From the NCBI RefSeq assembly GCF_016909575.1, contig NZ_JAFBGA010000016.1, forward strand, positions 1-64,000: DNA of 64,000 bases, written 5' to 3'. Both the position numbers and the translations under genes were made by a program. Of this stretch, positions 60,656 through 64,000 are shown piece after piece (the stretch's first letter is position 1; each line of letters opens with the position of its first letter). The notes under the pieces are model-generated. The model was given only the letters and a program-made list of their open reading frames with translations. It did not search any database and had not been told where the DNA came from. The DNA comes from Streptomyces sp. HB132 (lineage in GTDB: Bacteria > Actinomycetota > Actinomycetes > Streptomycetales > Streptomycetaceae).

Positions 60656-63600
60656 ATGACACTCGGTCGTGACGGGCGTATCGTCACTTTCTACTCGTAC
60701 AAGGGCGGCACGGGGCGCACCATGGCCCTCGCGAACACCGCCTGGATCCTCGCCGCCAACGGCAAGCGGGTGCTGGCCGTCGACTGGGACCTGGAAGCCC
60801 CGGGGCTCCACCGGTTCTTCCACCCCTTCCTCGACCCCTCGACACTCGGGGCCACCACCGGCGTGATCGACCTGATCACCGAGTACGCCTGGGCCGCGAC
60901 CGCCCCCGCCCAGCGGGCGGACGACTGGCACCGCGACTACGCCCGCATCCAGCCGCACGCCGTCTCGCTCACCCCCGAGACGCTCGGCTGGGAGTTCCCC
61001 CGGGGCGGAACGCTCGACTTCGTCTCCGCCGGGCGCCAGAACCGTGAGTACTCCGCGACCGTCTCCACCTTCGACTGGGACAACTTCTACGACCGGCTCG
61101 GCGGCGGCCACTTCTTCGACGCCCTGCGGGACGACATGAAGGCCAACTACGACTACGTCCTCATCGACAGCCGCACGGGCCTGAGCGACATCGCCGACAT
61201 CTGCACCGTCCACCTCCCGGACGTGCTCGTCGACTGCTTCACCCTCAGCGACCAGTCCATCGACGGCGCGGCCTCGGTCGCCCGGCAGATCGCCGAGCGC
61301 TACACCGGCCGGCCCATCTCGATCTTCCCCGTCCCGATGCGGATCGACGAGGGCGAGCAGGAAAAGGTCGACGCGGGCCGCGCCCTGGCCCGGCTGAAGT
61401 TCGACCGGCTGCCGCGTGATCTCTCTGGTGACGAACTCGCCGCCTACTGGCACGCGGTGGAGATCCCCTACCGCCCCTACTACGCGTACGAGGAGACCCT
61501 CGCCACCTTCGGCGACGAGGCCGGGCTCAGCAACTCGCTGCTGTCCGCCTTCGAGCGCCTCACCGCGGTCGTCACGCAGCACGAGGTCACCTCCATGCCC
61601 CCGGTGGGAGAGGAGGTCCGGTTGCGCATCCGTGACGCGTTCACCCGTCGCAGGCCCGCCCTGCCCGCCGACCTCTTCCTCAGCTATGTGGCGGAGAACC
61701 GCATGTGGGCCGACTGGGTCGAGTCGGTCCTCACCCGGGCGGGTTTCCGGGTGGTCCCGCGCGACGTCTCCGCAGGTACCGGGGACGTCGCGCACGCGGC
61801 CGAGACCGCGACCCGCACCGTCGTCCTGCTCTCCAGTGCCTATCTCAAGTCGCAGCGGGCCGTGGACCTGTGGGACAGGGCGGTCTCCGAGGACCCCGGG
61901 GGCGGTCGGCGCCAGCTGCTGCCGCTCAGGGTCAGCGACGTCCGGCTCTCCGCGCCGTACATCGACCGGAATCCGGTCGACCTGTTCCGGCTGGACGAGG
62001 TCCACGCCACGACGGCCCTGATGCGCGCGCTGGACCGGCCGGTGCAGCTGGGCGACGGGATGTCCCCGGGGCCCCGCTTCCCCGGAACCGTCCCCAGGAT
62101 CTGGAACGCGCCACCCCGCAACCCCGGCTTCACGGGCCGCTCCCTGGTGCTGGAGCGGATGCGTGACCAGCTCGGTGGGGGCATGGCCGTGGTGCCGCCG
62201 CAGCCGCAGGCGCTGTACGGCCTCGGTGGCGTCGGCAAGACGCAGGTGGCGCTGGAGTACGTACACCGCTTCATGGCCGACTACGACCTGGTGTGGTGGA
62301 TATCGTCCGAGCAGATCGACGACGTGGTGGCGAGCCTCGCCGAACTCGCCGTACGGCTCGGCGCCCAGGGCGGCGACGACATGGCGGCGGCCTCGAAGGA
62401 AGCCGTGGACCTGCTGCGGCGGGGTGTGCCATCGGAACGCTGGCTGCTGGTGTTCGACAACGCCGACGACCCCGAGCGCCTCAGCCGCTACTTCCCGCAA
62501 GGAGGCTCGGGCCACATCCTCGTCACGTCCAGGAACCAGTCGTGGTCCCAGCACGGTGACGCGCTTCCCGTCGACGTGTTCCTGCGGGAGGAGTCGGTCG
62601 AGCACCTGCAGCGCCGTGCGCCGGGGCTGAGCGACGAGGACGCCGCCCAGGTCGCCACCGCCGTCGGGGACCTGCCGCTCGCGGTCGAACAGGCGGCGGC
62701 ATGGATCGCGGAGACCGCCACCCCCATCGACAGCTACCTGGAGCAACTGGCCCGCCAGGCGCCCCAGGTCCTCGCCCTGAACCAGCCGGCCGGCTACCCG
62801 GAACCCGTCGCCGCCACCTGGAACATCTCCATCGAACGACTCAAGGAGCGTTCGCCGGCCGCGGTGCGGCTGCTCCAGCTCTGCGCGTTCTTCGCACCCG
62901 AGCCGATCTCCGCCAACCTCCTCTACAGCAAGGAGATGATCGAGGCACTCAAGCCGTACGACGCCTCGCTCCAGGAGAAGCTGGTACTCGGCCGGGTCAT
63001 CCGGGAGATCGGCCGGTTCGCCCTGGCGAAGGTCGACCAGGTGTCGAACTCCATCCAGGTGCACCGCCTGGTGCAGGCGGTGATCAGGGCCCAGCTCAGC
63101 GAGGAGGAGCAGCGCGAGGCCAGGCACGTCGTCCACCGCATCCTGGCGGGCGCCCGCCCCGACGACGACGAGCCGATCGACAACCCCGGGACCTGGCCGC
63201 GCTTCGCCACGATCTGGCCGCACCTCGGCCCGTCGGACGCGCGCAACTGCAAGGACCCGGAGACCCGCAGGCTGCTCATCGACCGGGTGCGCTACCTGTG
63301 GAAGCGGGGAGACGTCCGGACGGCCGGCAGACTCGGGGACGAGCTCCGTGACACGTGGCGGGACATGCTCGGCAACCGGGACCTGCAGTACCTCTACCTC
63401 TGCTTCCACCTCTCCGACATCATGCGTACCCGCGGCCGGTTCGTGGAGGCCAAGGAGCTGGACGAGGTGACCCTCGACCGGCAGCGGGAGGTGCTGGGGC
63501 CGGAGCACCCGCACACGTACATGACCACCAGCAGCCTGGCGATCGACCTTGGGCTGCTCGGTGACTACGGCAGGGCGATCGAGCTGGCGACCGCGGCGCA

Positions 63601-64000
63601 CGAGGGGTTCAGCCAGATCTTCCACGACAGGCACCCCCGCACACTTGCCGCGGCCAACAACCTGGCGCTGAACCTGCGGAGCGTCGGGCAGTACGCACGC
63701 GCCAGGGAGATCGACCAGGACGTCTACGACCTGCGGTCCGAGGTCCTGGGCCCGGAGCATCCGTCCAGCCTGTCCTCCGCGATGTGCCTGGCTCGCGACC
63801 TGCGCGAGGTCGGACGGTACGAGGACTCGGTCGGTCTGCTCAGCCGTACGTACGACAGCTTCAAGGCGACCCTCGGCCGGACCTGTCCCACGACGCTGAG
63901 CGCCGCCAAGAGCCTGGCGGTCTCGCTGCGCAGGGCGGGGCAGCTCGAGGACGCGCGGAGGCTGACGGTGGCCACCCGGGCCAGGTACCGGGCCAAGTAC
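60656..64000 (+). CDS. fxsT: ParA-like/TIR/NB-ARC/TPR protein, FxSxx-COOH system FxsT-like (3' end missing)
   Basis: Frame is open from ATG 60656 (GGAGG upstream at 60647-60651) to the right edge: 1115 codons without a stop. Residues 1-330 are MinD/ParA-like (IVTFYSYKGGTGRTMALANTAWIL, VDWDLEAPGLHRFFHPFLD, VLIDSRTGLSDIADI). Residues 338-480 are a TIR-like domain (ADLFLSYVAENRMWADWVESVLTRAGFRV). The NB-ARC P-loop GLGGVGKTQVALEYV is at 521, LLVFDNADDPERLSRYF at 597. TPR repeats (FVEAKELDEVTLDRQREVLGPEHPHTY) begin near 890 and continue past the edge. This architecture is that of FxsT in cyclophane RiPP (FxSxx-COOH) systems. The partners FxsA, FxsB and FxsC are not in this window and may lie to the right. 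Confidence 0.8.
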   Translation, partial: MTLGRDGRIVTFYSYKGGTGRTMALANTAWILAANGKRVLAVDWDLEAPGLHRFFHPFLDPSTLGATTGVIDLITEYAWAATAPAQRADDWHRDYARIQPHAVSLTPETLGWEFPRGGTLDFVSAGRQNREYSATVSTFDWDNFYDRLGGGHFFDALRDDMKANYDYVLIDSRTGLSDIADICTVHLPDVLVDCFTLSDQSIDGAASVARQIAERYTGRPISIFPVPMRIDEGEQEKVDAGRALARLKFDRLPRDLSGDELAAYWHAVEIPYRPYYAYEETLATFGDEAGLSNSLLSAFERLTAVVTQHEVTSMPPVGEEVRLRIRDAFTRRRPALPADLFLSYVAENRMWADWVESVLTRAGFRVVPRDVSAGTGDVAHAAETATRTVVLLSSAYLKSQRAVDLWDRAVSEDPGGGRRQLLPLRVSDVRLSAPYIDRNPVDLFRLDEVHATTALMRALDRPVQLGDGMSPGPRFPGTVPRIWNAPPRNPGFTGRSLVLERMRDQLGGGMAVVPPQPQALYGLGGVGKTQVALEYVHRFMADYDLVWWISSEQIDDVVASLAELAVRLGAQGGDDMAAASKEAVDLLRRGVPSERWLLVFDNADDPERLSRYFPQGGSGHILVTSRNQSWSQHGDALPVDVFLREESVEHLQRRAPGLSDEDAAQVATAVGDLPLAVEQAAAWIAETATPIDSYLEQLARQAPQVLALNQPAGYPEPVAATWNISIERLKERSPAAVRLLQLCAFFAPEPISANLLYSKEMIEALKPYDASLQEKLVLGRVIREIGRFALAKVDQVSNSIQVHRLVQAVIRAQLSEEEQREARHVVHRILAGARPDDDEPIDNPGTWPRFATIWPHLGPSDARNCKDPETRRLLIDRVRYLWKRGDVRTAGRLGDELRDTWRDMLGNRDLQYLYLCFHLSDIMRTRGRFVEAKELDEVTLDRQREVLGPEHPHTYMTTSSLAIDLGLLGDYGRAIELATAAHEGFSQIFHDRHPRTLAAANNLALNLRSVGQYARAREIDQDVYDLRSEVLGPEHPSSLSSAMCLARDLREVGRYEDSVGLLSRTYDSFKATLGRTCPTTLSAAKSLAVSLRRAGQLEDARRLTVATRARYRAKY

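Noticed and set aside
60479..63760. 1093-codon open frame on the minus strand
   Set aside because: Antisense shadow of the FxsT-like gene; high GC keeps the opposite strand open. Its sequence is Val/Gly/Arg/Asp-rich with no domain.

Overview
The window is a 64 kb piece of a high-GC actinobacterial chromosome, almost certainly Streptomyces. GC is around 72 percent, GTG and TTG starts are common, and many genes are joined by 4-nt ATGA or GTGA overlaps. The gene content (TlyA, NAD kinase, RecN, CTP synthase, Ald, a ParA-like protein, ScpA/ScpB, cytidylate kinase, Der, SepF-like SflA) matches a conserved core region of Streptomyces chromosomes. A near-perfect streptogrisin B homologue suggests a relative of the S. 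griseus group. No rRNA, tRNA, CRISPR array or insertion sequence was found.

Layout. 1-9.8 kb: a 5'-truncated Arg/Asp/Gly-repeat protein, a DUF1015 protein, a HAD phosphatase, an iron-box-controlled siderophore importer (two permeases and an ATPase), an SCP2 protein, then tlyA-nadK-recN. 11.7-17.9 kb: a glycosyltransferase, a PucR regulator, a BBE-type flavoprotein and a GH15 enzyme. 18.3-29.3 kb: pyrG, a Nudix hydrolase, an NB-ARC/TPR protein, ald, then a run parA-like / unknown / scpA / scpB / rluB that links chromosome organisation to rRNA modification. 29.4-33 kb: a tightly coupled NAD operon pnuC-nadR-nrtR-draG preceded by a palindrome that is a good candidate NrtR operator. 33-36.4 kb: a nucleotidyltransferase pseudogene with its core deleted, an intact paralogue, a Rieske lipoprotein, and a DUF1304/TetR pair with a double 22-bp operator. 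36.4-40.9 kb: aroH-type chorismate mutase, tyrA, cmk, an acyltransferase and der. 41-51 kb: hypothetical proteins, a second glycosyltransferase, an I78 inhibitor, PAP2, an MFS exporter, an acyl-CoA dehydrogenase, sflA and a Cys-tailed DUF5685 protein.

51-57.9 kb holds a decaying transport/oxidation operon. An ABC permease, an FAD/NAD(P)-binding protein and a DUF1684 protein are intact. The first LLM flavin monooxygenase is frameshifted, the second carries an in-frame TAG, the substrate-binding protein survives only as scrambled fragments, and the ATPase is absent.

58.1-64 kb: streptogrisin B, then a lower-GC patch (a two-TM DUF4231/SLATT-like protein and a frameshifted orphan gene). Next comes a very large gene running off the right edge that joins ParA-like, TIR, NB-ARC and TPR modules. 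It looks like the FxsT component of an FxSxx-COOH RiPP system and is the most interesting locus of the window.

All calls are from reading the sequence and from family knowledge; no database search was run.
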